From Saccharomonospora azurea NA-128 (lineage in GTDB: Bacteria; Actinomycetota; Actinomycetes; Mycobacteriales; Pseudonocardiaceae), in assembly GCF_000231055.2 (NCBI RefSeq), contig NZ_CM001466.1:2835768-2899767 (forward strand): a stretch of 64,000 nucleotides of DNA. The letters run 5' to 3'. Within the stretch, counting starts at the first letter, position 1. Each line of letters begins with the position of its first letter. The position numbers were made by a program, and so were the translations under genes. This document shows, one piece after another, positions 10,631 to 19,564 of this stretch. The notes under the pieces are model-generated. The model was not told the origin of the DNA. It saw nothing but the letters and a program-made list of their open reading frames with translations, and made no database searches.

Positions 10631-10642
10631 TACTCATCGGTA
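10631..10642 (-). promoter_or_regulatory. Beta-oxidation operator copy upstream of etfD
   Basis: Read on the minus strand this is TACCGATGAGTA, 10 of 12 positions identical to the fabG4/fadA2 operator TACCGGCGAGTA at 43746-43757, with the same TAC-N6-GTA geometry. It lies 57 bp before the etfD start codon. Confidence 0.55.
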
Positions 10643-10698
10643 CGAAGCATTAGCCTTTCCCCACCACCGCGAAGCTCCCGAACCGAAAGGCCCCGAAC

Positions 10699-12999
10699 AT
10701 GGGTGCACTGCAGATCACGATGGGCGCCATCGGCGTCCTCGTCAGCATCGTCGCCTGGTCCGTGTTCGTCTCCGGCGTGCTCCGCCAGATTCGCATCATT
10801 CGGCTCGGCCAGCCGGACTCGACCCGCAACGGTCCCTTCGTCCCCCGCATGCGCACCCTGATCAAGGAGTTCGCGGCGCACACCCGCATGAACAAGTTCC
10901 GCCACGTCGGACCGTGGCACTGGCTGGTCATGTGGGGCTTCCTGCTCGGGTCGCTGGCACTGTTCGAGGCCTACGGCGAGATCTTCAACCCCCACTTCGC
11001 GTGGCCGATCATCGGGCACTGGGCTCCGTGGCAACTGCTGCTCGAACTGCTGGGCCTCGGCACCGTGGTCGGTGGTGTCGCGCTGGCGATCATCCGCCAG
11101 GCCAACCACCCCCGCCGCGCCGACCGGCAGTCGCGCTTCGCGGGGTCGAACTTCGGCTGGGCCTACTTCGTCGAGGCCGTGGTGATCATCGAGGGTCTCG
11201 GCATCCTCGGGGTGAAGGCCTTCAAGATCTCCAGCGGCATCGAGGACCCGGCCCTGTGGTCGAGCTTCGTCACCCAGCCGCTCGCGGCCCTGCTGCCCAC
11301 CAGCACCGCGGCCGTGTCGGTCATGGCGCTGCTCAAGCTGCTGTCGGGCATGATCTGGCTGATGGTCGTCGGCCGCACCCTGACCATGGGTATCGCCTGG
11401 CACCGCTTCAGCGCCTTCTTCAACATCTACTTCAAGCGTGAGGACGACGGCGGGGTCGCGCTCGGCGCCCTCAAGCCGATGATGAGCGACGGCAAGCCCC
11501 TCGACTTCGAGGAGGCCGACCCCGAGACGGACGTCTTCGGCGCGGGCAAGGTCGAGGACTTCACCTGGAAGGGCTGGCTCGACTTCTCCACCTGCACCGA
11601 GTGCGGTCGCTGCCAGTCGCAGTGCCCCGCGTGGAACACCGGCAAGCCGCTGTCGCCGAAGCTGGTCATCACGCAGCTGCGCGACCACGCCTACGCCAAG
11701 GCCCCGTACCTGCTGGCCGGCGGCAAGAAGGACGTCACCGGCGAGGAGGTCGGGCTCACCGGAGACAACCCGTACGCGGGCATCGACGTGCTCGCGCTGG
11801 CCGAGGCCGACCGCCCCCTCGTCGGCACCGGCGATGACGGCGGCGTGATCGACCCCGAGGTCCTGTGGTCCTGCACCACCTGCGGCGCGTGCGTCGAGCA
11901 GTGCCCGGTGGACATCGAGCACGTCGACCACATCGTCGACATGCGCCGCTACCAGGTCATGATCGAGTCGAACTTCCCGAGCGAGCTGAACGGGATGTTC
12001 AAGAACCTGGAGAACAAGGGCAACCCGTGGGGCCAGAACGCCCGCGACCGCCTGGCCTGGACCGAGGACCTCGACTTCGAGGTGCCCGTCTTCGACGGCG
12101 AGCTGGGCGACGCCGAGTACCTGTTCTGGGTGGGCTGCGCCGGCGCCTTCGAGGACCGCGCCAAGAAGACCACGCGTGCGGTGGCCGAGCTGCTGCACAT
12201 CGCGGGCGTGAAGTACACGGTGCTCGGCCCGGAGGAGACCTGCACCGGCGACCCGGCTCGCCGTGCGGGCAACGAGTTCGTGTTCCAGATGCTCGCGCAG
12301 CAGAACGTCGAGGTGCTGAACTCGGTGTTCGAGGGCGTGGAGCGGAACAAGCGCAAGATCGTGGTCACGTGTGCGCACTGCTTCAACACGCTCGCCAACG
12401 AGTACCCGGAGCTGGGCGGTACCTACGAGGTCGTGCACCACACGCAGTTGCTGAACCGCCTCGTGCGCGAGAAGCGGCTCACCCCGATGGCGCCGATCGC
12501 GGAGGACGTCACCTACCACGACCCGTGCTACCTGGGCCGCCACAACAAGGTGTACGAGGCGCCGCGTGAGCTCGTCGGTGCCTCGGGCGCCTCGCTGCGC
12601 GAGATGCCCCGGCACGCCGACCGGTCCATGTGCTGCGGCGCGGGTGGTGCGCGCATGTGGATGGAGGAGCGGATCGGCAAGCGCATCAACGTCGAGCGCG
12701 TCGACGAAGCGCTGGGTACCGCGCCGTCGAAGATCGCGACGGGCTGCCCGTTCTGCCGCGTGATGCTCACCGACGGCGTGACCGCGCGCCAGAACGAGGG
12801 CAAGGCCGCCGAGTCGGTCGAGGTGGTCGACGTCGCGCAGCTGCTGCTGTCCGCGGTGAAGCGGGGTCAGCCGGTGGCGGCGGGCGTGTCCGGCGCGGCT
12901 GCGGGCACCGGCGGCGAGGCCGAGGCCGACGGACGTGCGGACCTGCCCACCGACGAGGTCGGCACGGGCACCGTGCAATCAGACGAGGACAAGAAGTAA
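10699..12999 (+). CDS. etfD: EtfD-type membrane Fe-S oxidoreductase (ETF dehydrogenase, heterodisulfide-reductase-like)
   Basis: A 766-residue integral membrane protein. Residues about 1-255 hold five or six membrane helices resembling the cytochrome b/NarI unit. Two 4Fe-4S ferredoxin motifs follow, CTECGRCQSQCP near 298 and CTTCGACVEQCP near 392, then two CCG (heterodisulfide reductase) domains with CAHCFNT near 559 and MCCGAGG near 644. The tail (from about 725) is low-complexity and acidic. The mycobacterial counterpart (Rv0338c, EtfD) re-oxidises electron-transfer flavoprotein loaded by acyl-CoA dehydrogenases and passes electrons to the quinone pool. Here it shares a putative operator with fadE5 and fabG4/fadA2, which fits a beta-oxidation role. 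A long hairpin follows the stop. Confidence 0.9.
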   Translation: MGALQITMGAIGVLVSIVAWSVFVSGVLRQIRIIRLGQPDSTRNGPFVPRMRTLIKEFAAHTRMNKFRHVGPWHWLVMWGFLLGSLALFEAYGEIFNPHFAWPIIGHWAPWQLLLELLGLGTVVGGVALAIIRQANHPRRADRQSRFAGSNFGWAYFVEAVVIIEGLGILGVKAFKISSGIEDPALWSSFVTQPLAALLPTSTAAVSVMALLKLLSGMIWLMVVGRTLTMGIAWHRFSAFFNIYFKREDDGGVALGALKPMMSDGKPLDFEEADPETDVFGAGKVEDFTWKGWLDFSTCTECGRCQSQCPAWNTGKPLSPKLVITQLRDHAYAKAPYLLAGGKKDVTGEEVGLTGDNPYAGIDVLALAEADRPLVGTGDDGGVIDPEVLWSCTTCGACVEQCPVDIEHVDHIVDMRRYQVMIESNFPSELNGMFKNLENKGNPWGQNARDRLAWTEDLDFEVPVFDGELGDAEYLFWVGCAGAFEDRAKKTTRAVAELLHIAGVKYTVLGPEETCTGDPARRAGNEFVFQMLAQQNVEVLNSVFEGVERNKRKIVVTCAHCFNTLANEYPELGGTYEVVHHTQLLNRLVREKRLTPMAPIAEDVTYHDPCYLGRHNKVYEAPRELVGASGASLREMPRHADRSMCCGAGGARMWMEERIGKRINVERVDEALGTAPSKIATGCPFCRVMLTDGVTARQNEGKAAESVEVVDVAQLLLSAVKRGQPVAAGVSGAAAGTGGEAEADGRADLPTDEVGTGTVQSDEDKK

Positions 13000-13005
13000 C
13001 CAAGC

Positions 13006-13065
13006 GGCGGGGTCGCATAAAAAAATCCCAAGTACTTCCGGATTATTCTTAAACGCGACCCCGCC
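13006..13065 (+). terminator. Long perfect-stem hairpin with AT-rich loop after etfD
   Basis: GGCGGGGTCGC (13006-13016) pairs perfectly with GCGACCCCGCC (13055-13065). The 38-base interior is very AT-rich, contains the small palindrome AAGTACTT, and can extend the pairing through AATCC/GGATT. It probably ends etfD transcription. The AT-rich centre is unusual for this genome and could also hold promoter elements for the DUF742 gene 70 bp downstream. Confidence 0.55.
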
Positions 13066-13135
13066 ACCTGGCCCCCCATCCGCGCTAGCATGACAACCTC
13101 GCGAGCCAGTAACGGAGCGAGGACGAGGCAGCAAC

Positions 13136-13690
13136 ATGCAAGGCGGAGATTGCGTGGGTAAGCCGGACGACGCCGAGCCGACAGCGGCGGGCGAGAGTGG
13201 TGACGAGGCTTTCGGCACAGACCTCTTCTCGGATCATTCCTCGCCCGTCGGGTGGCGACCGTCTCCCACGCCACGCACTCCTCGCCCAGAGCGTGTCGTG
13301 ATGTCGTCGCGCGACGCGTTCGCCGACGGCAAGGAGGAGTCCACGTCGACCGGGCGGCTGCGGGCCCGCCCGTACGTCCTCACCAAGGGCCGCACGCGTG
13401 CGCGTTCCGACCTCGCCGTGGAGACGCTCATCTCCGCCGAGCCGCACGCCCGGTGGCACCTCCACAAACCGGGCACCGAGTACCGCAAGCTCGGCCAGCT
13501 GTGCTCCGTGCCGGTGTCGGTCGCGGAGATCGCGGCGAACCTCTCGGTGCCGCTCGGCGTCGCCCGCGTGTTGATCAGCGATCTCGCCGACACCGGGTAC
13601 GTGCGGGTGCACCTGCCCGCACCCACCACGGGCGGCCGACCCGACCGCGTGCTGCTGGACCGGGTTCTGGCCGGTCTGCGCAAGCTGTGA
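13136..13690 (+). CDS. DUF742 protein, stand-alone
   Basis: A 184-residue protein whose C-terminal part (about 75-184) is a DUF742 domain: RPYVLTKGRTRARSDL, LGQLCSVPVSVAEIAANLS, then PLGVARVLISDLADTGYVRVH, a winged-helix-like fold. The first 70 residues are disordered and charged. In most actinomycetes DUF742 sits in four- or five-gene conservons (histidine kinase, roadblock protein, DUF742, Rag-like GTPase, sometimes P450). None of those partners is adjacent here. GTG at 13154 is an alternative start, with AGGCGGAG in front of it. Confidence 0.8.
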   Translation: MQGGDCVGKPDDAEPTAAGESGDEAFGTDLFSDHSSPVGWRPSPTPRTPRPERVVMSSRDAFADGKEESTSTGRLRARPYVLTKGRTRARSDLAVETLISAEPHARWHLHKPGTEYRKLGQLCSVPVSVAEIAANLSVPLGVARVLISDLADTGYVRVHLPAPTTGGRPDRVLLDRVLAGLRKL

Positions 13691-13812
13691 ACCCCCGTCC
13701 TACGGCGGTACGGACGAGCTGACCGCCCACTCTTGTCCGACGGCCGGAATCGGTGCTTCACTCCGTCGTCGTCGGATCTTCACCTCCGCCGAGGCGGCGT
13801 AAGGAGTACGCG

Positions 13813-15444
13813 ATGCCACCCACCCACGAGGTCACCAACCAGGTCCCGCCGCTGGCCGGCCACGACGTGGCCGACGACCCCGCGCTGCTTGACGGCCTGC
13901 GCCGGGAGGGCGCCGACTGGGCCGAGGCGGAGGTCCGCGACCTCGGCGTCCTGGCGGGCAGCGAGCAGGCGCAGGAGTGGGGCAGGCTCGCCAACGAGTA
14001 CCCACCGGTGCTGCGCACGCACGACCGGGTGGGCAGACGCATCGACGAGGTCGATTTCCACCCCCACTGGCACGACCTGATGACCGTCGCGGTGGAACGC
14101 GGCCTGCACGCGGCGCCGTGGACCGACGGCCGCCCCGGCGCGCACGTCGCCCGCACGGCGAAGTTCTACGTCTGGAGCCAGGTCGAACCGGGTCACACGT
14201 GCCCGATCTCGATGACGTACTCCGCCGTGCCCGCGTTGCGGCACAACGCCGACCTCGCGGCCGTGTACGAACCACTGCTCGCCGCGCCGCACTACGACTT
14301 CGGGCTGCGCGTTCCGACCACCAAGCGCGGACTGATCGCGGGCATGTCGATGACCGAGAAGCAGGGCGGTTCCGACGTGCGCGCCAACACGACCCGGGCG
14401 GTGCCGGCCGCGGACGGGACCTACCGCATCACCGGGCACAAGTGGTTCACCTCCGCGCCCATGTCCGACGTGTTCCTCACACTCGCGCAGGCACCCGGCG
14501 GGCTCTCGTGCTTCCTGCTGCCCCGCGTCCTGCCCGACGGCACCCGCAACACGCTGCACCTGCAGCGGCTCAAGGACAAGCTCGGCAACCGGTCGAACGC
14601 CTCCGCCGAGGTGGAGTACGACGAGGCCGTGGGCTGGCTCGTCGGCGAGGAGGGCCGCGGTGTCCGCACGATCATCGAGATGGTCAACAACACCCGGCTC
14701 GACTGCGTGACGGGCGGAGCCGCGGCACTGCGCTACGGGACCGTCCGCGCCGTGCACCACGCCCAGCACCGCAGCGCGTTCGGCGCGACGCTCGACCGGC
14801 AGCCGCTCATGACGAACGTGCTGGCCGACCTGGCGGTGGAGGCCGAAGCGGCCACCACCGTCGCACTACGCCTGGCCGGAGCCACCGACCGCGCCGCCGC
14901 GGGCGATGCGCACGAGGCCGCGTTCCGCAGGCTCGCGCTGCCCATCACGAAGTACTGGGTGTGCAAGCGCGCCCCCGCCCACGCGGCGGAGGCGCTCGAA
15001 TGCCTCGGCGGCAACGGCTACGTGGAGGAGTCGGGCATGCCGCGGCTCTTCCGCGAGTCGCCGCTGTCCTCCATCTGGGAGGGTTCCGGCAACGTCGCCG
15101 CACTCGACACGCTGCGCGCGATGGCGAAGCAGCCCGAGTCCGTCGAGGCGTTCTTCGCCGAGGTCGGCCTGGCCGAGGGCGCCGACTCCCGGCTCGACGA
15201 CGCCGTCGCCTCGGTGCGCCGCGACCTCGCCGATCCGGGCGACGCGGAGTTCCGGGCCCGGCGAGTCGTGGAACGCCTTGCGCTCGTACTCCAGGGATCG
15301 CTGCTGGTCAGGCACGGTGACAAGGCGGTCGCGGACGCCTTCTGCGCCTCGCGGCTCGGCGGAGACTGGGGCGTCGCCTTCGGCACCCTGCCCCGTGGGA
15401 TCGCCGTCGACCCGATCATCGCGCGGGCGCGGGTCGCTCAGTAG
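13813..15444 (+). CDS. aidB: AidB-type acyl-CoA dehydrogenase
   Basis: A 543-residue flavoprotein, essentially the length of E. coli AidB. The N-terminus THEVTNQVPPLAGHDV matches the AidB opening. The acyl-CoA dehydrogenase core is clear (MTEKQGGSDVRANTT; KWFTSAPMSDVF; ECLGGNGYVEE; SSIWEGSGNVAALD). AidB proteins have weak isovaleryl-CoA dehydrogenase activity and, in E. coli, bind DNA and are induced during alkylation stress. Start chosen at the ATG preceded by AAGGAG at 13801. The last 7 bp overlap the convergent CAP-domain gene. Whether it is a DNA-protection protein or a metabolic enzyme here is open. Confidence 0.88.
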   Translation: MPPTHEVTNQVPPLAGHDVADDPALLDGLRREGADWAEAEVRDLGVLAGSEQAQEWGRLANEYPPVLRTHDRVGRRIDEVDFHPHWHDLMTVAVERGLHAAPWTDGRPGAHVARTAKFYVWSQVEPGHTCPISMTYSAVPALRHNADLAAVYEPLLAAPHYDFGLRVPTTKRGLIAGMSMTEKQGGSDVRANTTRAVPAADGTYRITGHKWFTSAPMSDVFLTLAQAPGGLSCFLLPRVLPDGTRNTLHLQRLKDKLGNRSNASAEVEYDEAVGWLVGEEGRGVRTIIEMVNNTRLDCVTGGAAALRYGTVRAVHHAQHRSAFGATLDRQPLMTNVLADLAVEAEAATTVALRLAGATDRAAAGDAHEAAFRRLALPITKYWVCKRAPAHAAEALECLGGNGYVEESGMPRLFRESPLSSIWEGSGNVAALDTLRAMAKQPESVEAFFAEVGLAEGADSRLDDAVASVRRDLADPGDAEFRARRVVERLALVLQGSLLVRHGDKAVADAFCASRLGGDWGVAFGTLPRGIAVDPIIARARVAQ

Positions 15445-16250
15445 CCGAAGTTCTGCGTCCAGTACCAGCCGTCGGGGTTGAGGCCCACCCCGATCGCGGT
15501 GATGTCGCAGTTCAGGATGTTGCGGCGGTGGCCGTCGGACGACATCCACGCCTCCATCACGGCCTCCGCCGACGACATGCCCATGGCGATGTTCTCGGCG
15601 GCCGGACTCGGGTATCCGGCAGCCTCGATCCGGTCGCTGAACGACCTGCCGTCACGGGAGGTGTGGGACAGGTAGCCACCGGCGGCCATGTCGTCGCTGT
15701 GGTCCTGAGCTGCGGCGACGAGCCGCTGGTCCACGCGCACGGCCGAGCAGCCGGCCTCCGCGCGTTCGGCGTTGACGAGGTCGACGACCTCCCGATCGGC
15801 CGTGCCGGTCCGGCGCTCGCCGCTCGTGGCCGGAGCAGGGGGAGCAAGGGGAGCATCGTCGACCGACGAGCTGTCGGGGCTGCTCGACTCGTCGGCGGGG
15901 TCGGAGGGCGGGGAGGGATCCTGCGACGACGTGGAGGGTTCCTCGTCGCTGACGTCGGGGGCGGACGTCGTCGTGTCGGTCGTCGGGGCCGCCGGGGGCG
16001 GGGTCGGCTCGTCGGACGGTGTCGTACTCGTGGTGCTCTGCGTGGAGGTGCTCACTCCACCCGCCTCGGCACCACCGGGCGATCCGTTCGGGGGTTCGGA
16101 GGCCAGCACCACCCTGGTGTCGTCGGGGTCCGGCTGTGACCACAGCAGGTGACCGCCGACCGCGACGGCCACCCCGACGAGCACGCTGGCAAACACCAGC
16201 AGTGACCGGACTCGCGAGCTCAGGGCAGGCACGGGCCGAGAAGTTACCAC
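15438..16250 (-). CDS. Secreted or membrane-anchored CAP (SCP/PR-1) domain protein
   Basis: A 270-residue protein with an N-terminal hydrophobic helix (about 12-35), a long Ser/Thr/Pro/Asp-rich linker (about 45-145), and a C-terminal CAP domain (about 150-270). The domain shows VVDLVNAERAEAGCS, an AAAQDHSDDMA helix with the family histidine, HTSRDGRSFSDRI, PAAENIAMG, and SDGHRRNILN. CAP proteins are extracellular; bacterial ones are linked to wall, lipid or sporulation functions, but no enzyme activity is general. The GTG start lacks a good ribosome site, so the exact N-terminus is uncertain. Confidence 0.85.
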   Translation of the reverse strand: MVTSRPVPALSSRVRSLLVFASVLVGVAVAVGGHLLWSQPDPDDTRVVLASEPPNGSPGGAEAGGVSTSTQSTTSTTPSDEPTPPPAAPTTDTTTSAPDVSDEEPSTSSQDPSPPSDPADESSSPDSSSVDDAPLAPPAPATSGERRTGTADREVVDLVNAERAEAGCSAVRVDQRLVAAAQDHSDDMAAGGYLSHTSRDGRSFSDRIEAAGYPSPAAENIAMGMSSAEAVMEAWMSSDGHRRNILNCDITAIGVGLNPDGWYWTQNFGY

Positions 16251-16316
16251 CGGAGAGTGGTTTATTGAACCGTGATGTGATTGTCCGCAACCCGTGTCAC
16301 CACGGCGCGGGCCACC

Positions 16317-16901
16317 TCAGCGACGGGTGTCGACGCGGTCGAAGTTCTTGTAGGCCCTGCTGGGCGTGGGCCCCCGCTGCCCCTGGTAGCGCGACCCGAC
16401 CTCGACCGAACCGTAGGGATACTCGGCCGGACTCGTCAGCTGGAACAAGCACAGCTGGCCGATCTTCATCCCCGGCCACAACGTGATCGGCAGGTTCGCG
16501 ACGTTCGACAACTCCAGCGTGATGTGCCCACTGAAACCGGGGTCGATGAATCCCGCCGTCGAGTGCGTGAGCAGCCCGAGCCGCCCCAGCGACGACTTGC
16601 CCTCCAGCCGCCCCGCGAGATCGTCGGGCAACGTGAACAGCTCGAACGTCGACGCCAGCACGAACTCGCCGGGATGCAGCACGAACGGGTCGTCGTCGCC
16701 GTCCTTCTCCACCATCGACGTCAGCTCGTCCTGCCGCAGCTTCGGGTCGATGTGGGTGTACTTGCTGTTGTCGAAAACACGGAAGAAGCGGTCGAGCCGC
16801 ACATCGACACTCGACGGCTGCACCATCGCCGGGTCGAAGGGGTCGATCCCCAACCGTCCCGACTCCAGCGCCTTGCGAAGATCACGGTCACTCAACAGCA
16901 C
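16317..16901 (-). CDS. dcd: dCTP deaminase (probably bifunctional with dUTPase)
   Basis: A 194-residue trimeric enzyme of pyrimidine deoxynucleotide synthesis: dCTP to dUTP, and in the actinobacterial type on to dUMP. Visible are [13 protein letters not shown] at the start, the [13 protein letters not shown] block, [17 protein letters not shown], and the [12 protein letters not shown] segment containing the catalytic glutamate. The C-terminus has [16 protein letters not shown], the flexible lid. The length matches M. tuberculosis Dcd. It ends close to the 3' side of the MpaB-family gene and may share its transcript, with a gap of 4 bp. Confidence 0.95.
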   Translation of the reverse strand: MLLSDRDLRKALESGRLGIDPFDPAMVQPSSVDVRLDRFFRVFDNSKYTHIDPKLRQDELTSMVEKDGDDDPFVLHPGEFVLASTFELFTLPDDLAGRLEGKSSLGRLGLLTHSTAGFIDPGFSGHITLELSNVANLPITLWPGMKIGQLCLFQLTSPAEYPYGSVEVGSRYQGQRGPTPSRAYKNFDRVDTRR

Positions 16902-16905
16902 GGCT

Positions 16906-18183
16906 TCACCCTAACCGGGCGGTGGGCGGCTCCCGCCGGGCGGCGGTCGACCTCGACGGCACGGACGTCCGCATGTGCCGCGCGTAGGTCGGGTCGTGCT
17001 CGACCAGGCGCCCGAGGCGCTCGGCGTAACGCGCTCGCGCGAGCGTGCCCAACCGTTCCTGCATCCACGTCGCGCCCGGCACCAGCTGCCGCACCGTCTC
17101 GGCGGCGAAGTTCCCCGCGGCGGCCGTCACGACGGCGGCCTGCGCCAGCGGATCGTCGGGAAGTCCCAGGAAGTCGGCGTTGGCGGGACCGAGCACGAGC
17201 CGGCTGATGGAGCCGTGGACCCGCATCGACAGCTCACCCAACACCGTGCCGAGCAGTCCGCGGTCGGCTCCCACGGCGGCGTGCGACCGGAGCAACGCCG
17301 CCGCGAGCCGTTTCGAGTCCTCGTCGGGCACGAACTCCGTCACCGCCAGCAGCCACAGCAACCGCCAGGCGTCGTCCTCCGTGGCGGGCAGCAACTCGTC
17401 GTCGACGCCCATGAGCCAGCCCACGTAGCGCCAGAGGTGGATGATGTCGGCGCGCTCCGACTCCGTGTAGCGCACGCCGAGCATGCGCATGCCCACCACG
17501 TACACCAGCGAGAACAGCACCAATGTGCCCGCGGTCTGCACCTGGTTGATCGGCCGGTCCCACGCCGCGTAGTCCCAGCCGTCCCGTTTGTTCATCGCGG
17601 CCCGCACGTGGGCGTGCACGACGCGGACCCGCAACGCCGCCGCGTACCCGGCGGCACCGACCTGCAACGCACCCGGTGTCGTGACGTCGAGCCACCAGCG
17701 GGTCGTCTCGATCAACCGCCGGGTCGCCGCGTACTCGATCGCACCCGTTCCCACCAACGGCTTGGTGGCGCGCGAGGCCAGGTAGCCGCCCATCAGCGCC
17801 ATGTCGCCGAGCGGGAAGAGGCTCAACACGCCCGTGCGCACGACGGCGCGCGCACCACGGTCGAGGCGTCGGTGATCCACCCAGTACGGCGTCGCCTCGA
17901 CACTGTCGAAGAAGTCGACGAGCTCACCTGGAGGGTCGTCCAGACTGTCGATGCCCTGGTCGAGGGCCTGATCGAACAGCGCACGACCGCGTCCACGCGG
18001 CATCCGGCGCATCATCGCGACGACGGCGTCGGCGAGCGGATCCTCTCGCTCCGCGAACGCGCGCAACCGCCGCCGCTGACGTTCGGTGCCCCGGATGTCA
18101 GCGGGCGCGAACAGCAGAGTGGCGAGGCGGAAGCCGCCCTGCCGAAGGAGCTCCGGGTCAGGCAACCGCTCGTCAGCCATCAT
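16906..18183 (-). CDS. MpaB/Lcp-like oxygenase family protein (DUF2236)
   Basis: A 425-residue all-helical protein of the DUF2236 family. Its members include the rubber oxygenase Lcp and mycophenolic-acid synthesis oxygenase MpaB, which bind heme. Family marks here are the [15 protein letters not shown] block, the conserved histidines in [29 protein letters not shown], and [19 protein letters not shown]. The substrate is unknown. Two adjacent ATG codons (18183 and 18180) are possible starts, and neither has a clear ribosome site. A perfect 7-2-7 palindrome lies immediately upstream (18185-18200), so repression at the promoter or start is likely. Confidence 0.8.
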   Translation of the reverse strand: MMADERLPDPELLRQGGFRLATLLFAPADIRGTERQRRRLRAFAEREDPLADAVVAMMRRMPRGRGRALFDQALDQGIDSLDDPPGELVDFFDSVEATPYWVDHRRLDRGARAVVRTGVLSLFPLGDMALMGGYLASRATKPLVGTGAIEYAATRRLIETTRWWLDVTTPGALQVGAAGYAAALRVRVVHAHVRAAMNKRDGWDYAAWDRPINQVQTAGTLVLFSLVYVVGMRMLGVRYTESERADIIHLWRYVGWLMGVDDELLPATEDDAWRLLWLLAVTEFVPDEDSKRLAAALLRSHAAVGADRGLLGTVLGELSMRVHGSISRLVLGPANADFLGLPDDPLAQAAVVTAAAGNFAAETVRQLVPGATWMQERLGTLARARYAERLGRLVEHDPTYARHMRTSVPSRSTAARREPPTARLG

Positions 18184-18184
18184 G

Positions 18185-18200
18185 GACAACAAGTGTTGTC
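18185..18200. promoter_or_regulatory. Palindromic operator at the MpaB-family gene start
   Basis: GACAACA-AG-TGTTGTC, a perfect 7-bp inverted repeat with a 2-bp centre, 1 bp upstream of the ATG. It also occupies the place of the ribosome site. TetR- or GntR-like binding is possible; no regulator gene is adjacent. Confidence 0.5.
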
Positions 18201-18296
18201 AGTTCGTGTGCGGAGCGTCAAGGGACCCGAGAAGAGGCAGGGAAGGGGCACCCGCCCACCGTCGCGTGATCGCGATCGTGTATGCTGTGAGCTGCT

Positions 18297-18367
18297 GCGG
18301 ATGTAGTTCAATGGTAGAACATCAGCTTCCCAAGCTGAGAACGCGGGTTCGATTCCCGTCATCCGCT
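18297..18367 (+). tRNA. glyU: tRNA-Gly, anticodon CCC
   Basis: A complete cloverleaf. Acceptor GCGGATG pairs with CATCCGC. The D-arm is GTTC/GAAC. The anticodon stem TCAGC/GCTGA encloses loop TTCCCAA with anticodon CCC. The T-arm contains GGTTCGATTCC. The discriminator base is T, and CCA is not encoded. It reads GGG glycine codons. A terminator follows at once. Confidence 0.97.
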
Positions 18368-18376
18368 CTCACCGCG

Positions 18377-18405
18377 AACCCCCAGGTCGAAAGCCTGGGG
18401 GTTTT
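18377..18405 (+). terminator. Intrinsic terminator after tRNA-Gly
   Basis: AACCCCCAGG (18377-18386), loop TCGAAAG, CCTGGGGGTT (18394-18403), continued by TTCG and further T residues. A 10-bp stem followed by T-rich sequence. It also lies at the 3' side of the opposing small membrane gene and may serve both. Confidence 0.9.
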
Positions 18406-18411
18406 CGTTTC

Positions 18412-18687
18412 TCAGTCCCTCCGGCTCTCCTGCCGCGTGGTGAGCCGCTCGCCCCAATCCGTGGTCAGCAACAGGACCCGGAACGTGGAGAGCACGAAAC
18501 CGGGGGCGAAGACGAGGTAGGGAAACGGCCCACCCCAGTGCATGGCGTCGAGCAGCCACAGGAAGCCCGCCACGGACGCACCCATGTGGACGAGCAGCAC
18601 CACGAGCCGCCGCTCCTCGTCCTTGATCGGCAGACACGCCCAGACCAGTGAGACGAGCAGCAGCGCGAGCAGCAGGAACAGCCCCAT
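18412..18687 (-). CDS. Small membrane protein, unknown function
   Basis: A 91-residue protein with three hydrophobic segments: about 2-18, 27-46 and 55-72. They are separated by KDEERR and an HWGGPFPYLVFAPG loop, and the tail is charged (TTRQESRRD). I do not recognise a family beyond a small actinobacterial membrane protein. It converges on tRNA-Gly with only the terminator between them. The upstream 188 bp to the next gene hold no other clear feature. Confidence 0.65.
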   Translation of the reverse strand: MGLFLLLALLLVSLVWACLPIKDEERRLVVLLVHMGASVAGFLWLLDAMHWGGPFPYLVFAPGFVLSTFRVLLLTTDWGERLTTRQESRRD

Positions 18688-18875
18688 CCCGGGTGAGGCT
18701 ACGCGCGCCGATCACCGAGCGGTCCGCTCCGCGGCACCGCCGCGTCGTTTCGGGCCGGTCGGCACCCATGGTCGACCCCGAACGTCCCTGCCTCCCTCGC
18801 CCGAATCGGTGAACCGTGACAAGCGGGTCGACACATCGGGTGTCCTCCATGGAGTCGGAGAAGAGATGACCGAGC

Positions 18876-19457
18876 ATGGCACAGCAGAAGGACGACGATC
18901 AGGCCGATCAGGTCGAACCCGTCAAACGCAGACTCGGAAAGTGGCCGTGGATCTTCGCGATACTCGCGGTACTCGTCGTCGTGATCGTGGTCAACACCAA
19001 CCGGGACGGCGGGGACACGGCGACGGCCCCCGCTCCGGCTCCCGAGCAGGTCGCCGAGCCGGAACCCGTCGGCGTCGGCCGGCCGGTGCGTGACGGGTTG
19101 TTCGAGTTCACCGTCGTCGGCGTGGAGTACAGCCCGTCAGTGGGGGATCAGTACGTCTCCGAGACGGCTCAGGGGCAGTACGCGACGGTGACGGTGCGCG
19201 TGGCCAACATCGGCAACGAAGCGCGTAGCTTCGCCGACACTGACCAGTACCTCTTCGACGCCGACGATCGGCGCTACTCGACCGACCTCGCCGCCGAGTC
19301 GCTGATCCCGGGCAACGACGTCTTCTACAACCCGATCAATCCCGGCAACGTGGTCGAGGGCGCCCTCGTCTACGACGTGCCCGTCGACGTCGAACCCACC
19401 CGCATCGAACTGCACGATTCGGCCTTCAGTCAGGGGGTGTCGGTCGGTCTCCGGTGA
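18876..19457 (+). CDS. DUF4352 membrane-anchored protein
   Basis: A 193-residue protein with a charged N-terminus, one membrane helix (about 26-41), a Pro/Ala/Glu linker, and an extracytoplasmic Ig-like DUF4352 domain (about 65-193). The domain contains QYATVTVRVANIGNEARSF, FDADDRRYSTD and the NPGNVVEGALVYDVPVD strand pair. Such domains occur on lipoproteins and on proteins of the cell-envelope surface; no activity is known. It ends just before the 21-bp repeat and the phosphatase gene. Confidence 0.8.
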   Translation: MAQQKDDDQADQVEPVKRRLGKWPWIFAILAVLVVVIVVNTNRDGGDTATAPAPAPEQVAEPEPVGVGRPVRDGLFEFTVVGVEYSPSVGDQYVSETAQGQYATVTVRVANIGNEARSFADTDQYLFDADDRRYSTDLAAESLIPGNDVFYNPINPGNVVEGALVYDVPVDVEPTRIELHDSAFSQGVSVGLR

Positions 19458-19489
19458 GCACCGCGGGTCCCTCGCGGGCCGGTCGGCGT

Positions 19490-19531
19490 ACGCGAAGTGC
19501 GGACACGCGTGCGAGAGGCGCGGACACGGCG
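19490..19531. repeat. 21-bp tandem repeat, two units (site 1)
   Basis: Units 19490-19510 and 19511-19531 are each 21 bp, with the core GCGGACACG preceded by GCGA(A/G)AG(T/C)-like sequence. The same unit recurs three times at 60414-60476. It lies between the DUF4352 gene and the first conserved residues of the phosphatase. Confidence 0.75.
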
Positions 19532-19564
19532 CGGAGGTTTCGTCGGGTGCGGCACACTCGCACC

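Noticed and set aside
10630..12978. A 782-codon minus-strand frame opposite etfD
   Set aside because: Mirrors etfD codons; no motif, no ribosome site. The same holds for the similar frame opposite fadE5 (22409-24757).
19454..19564. Longer N-terminus for the phosphatase, coupled to the previous stop
   Set aside because: The extra 37 codons consist of the 21-bp repeat element and Arg-rich sequence, unlike a conserved domain.
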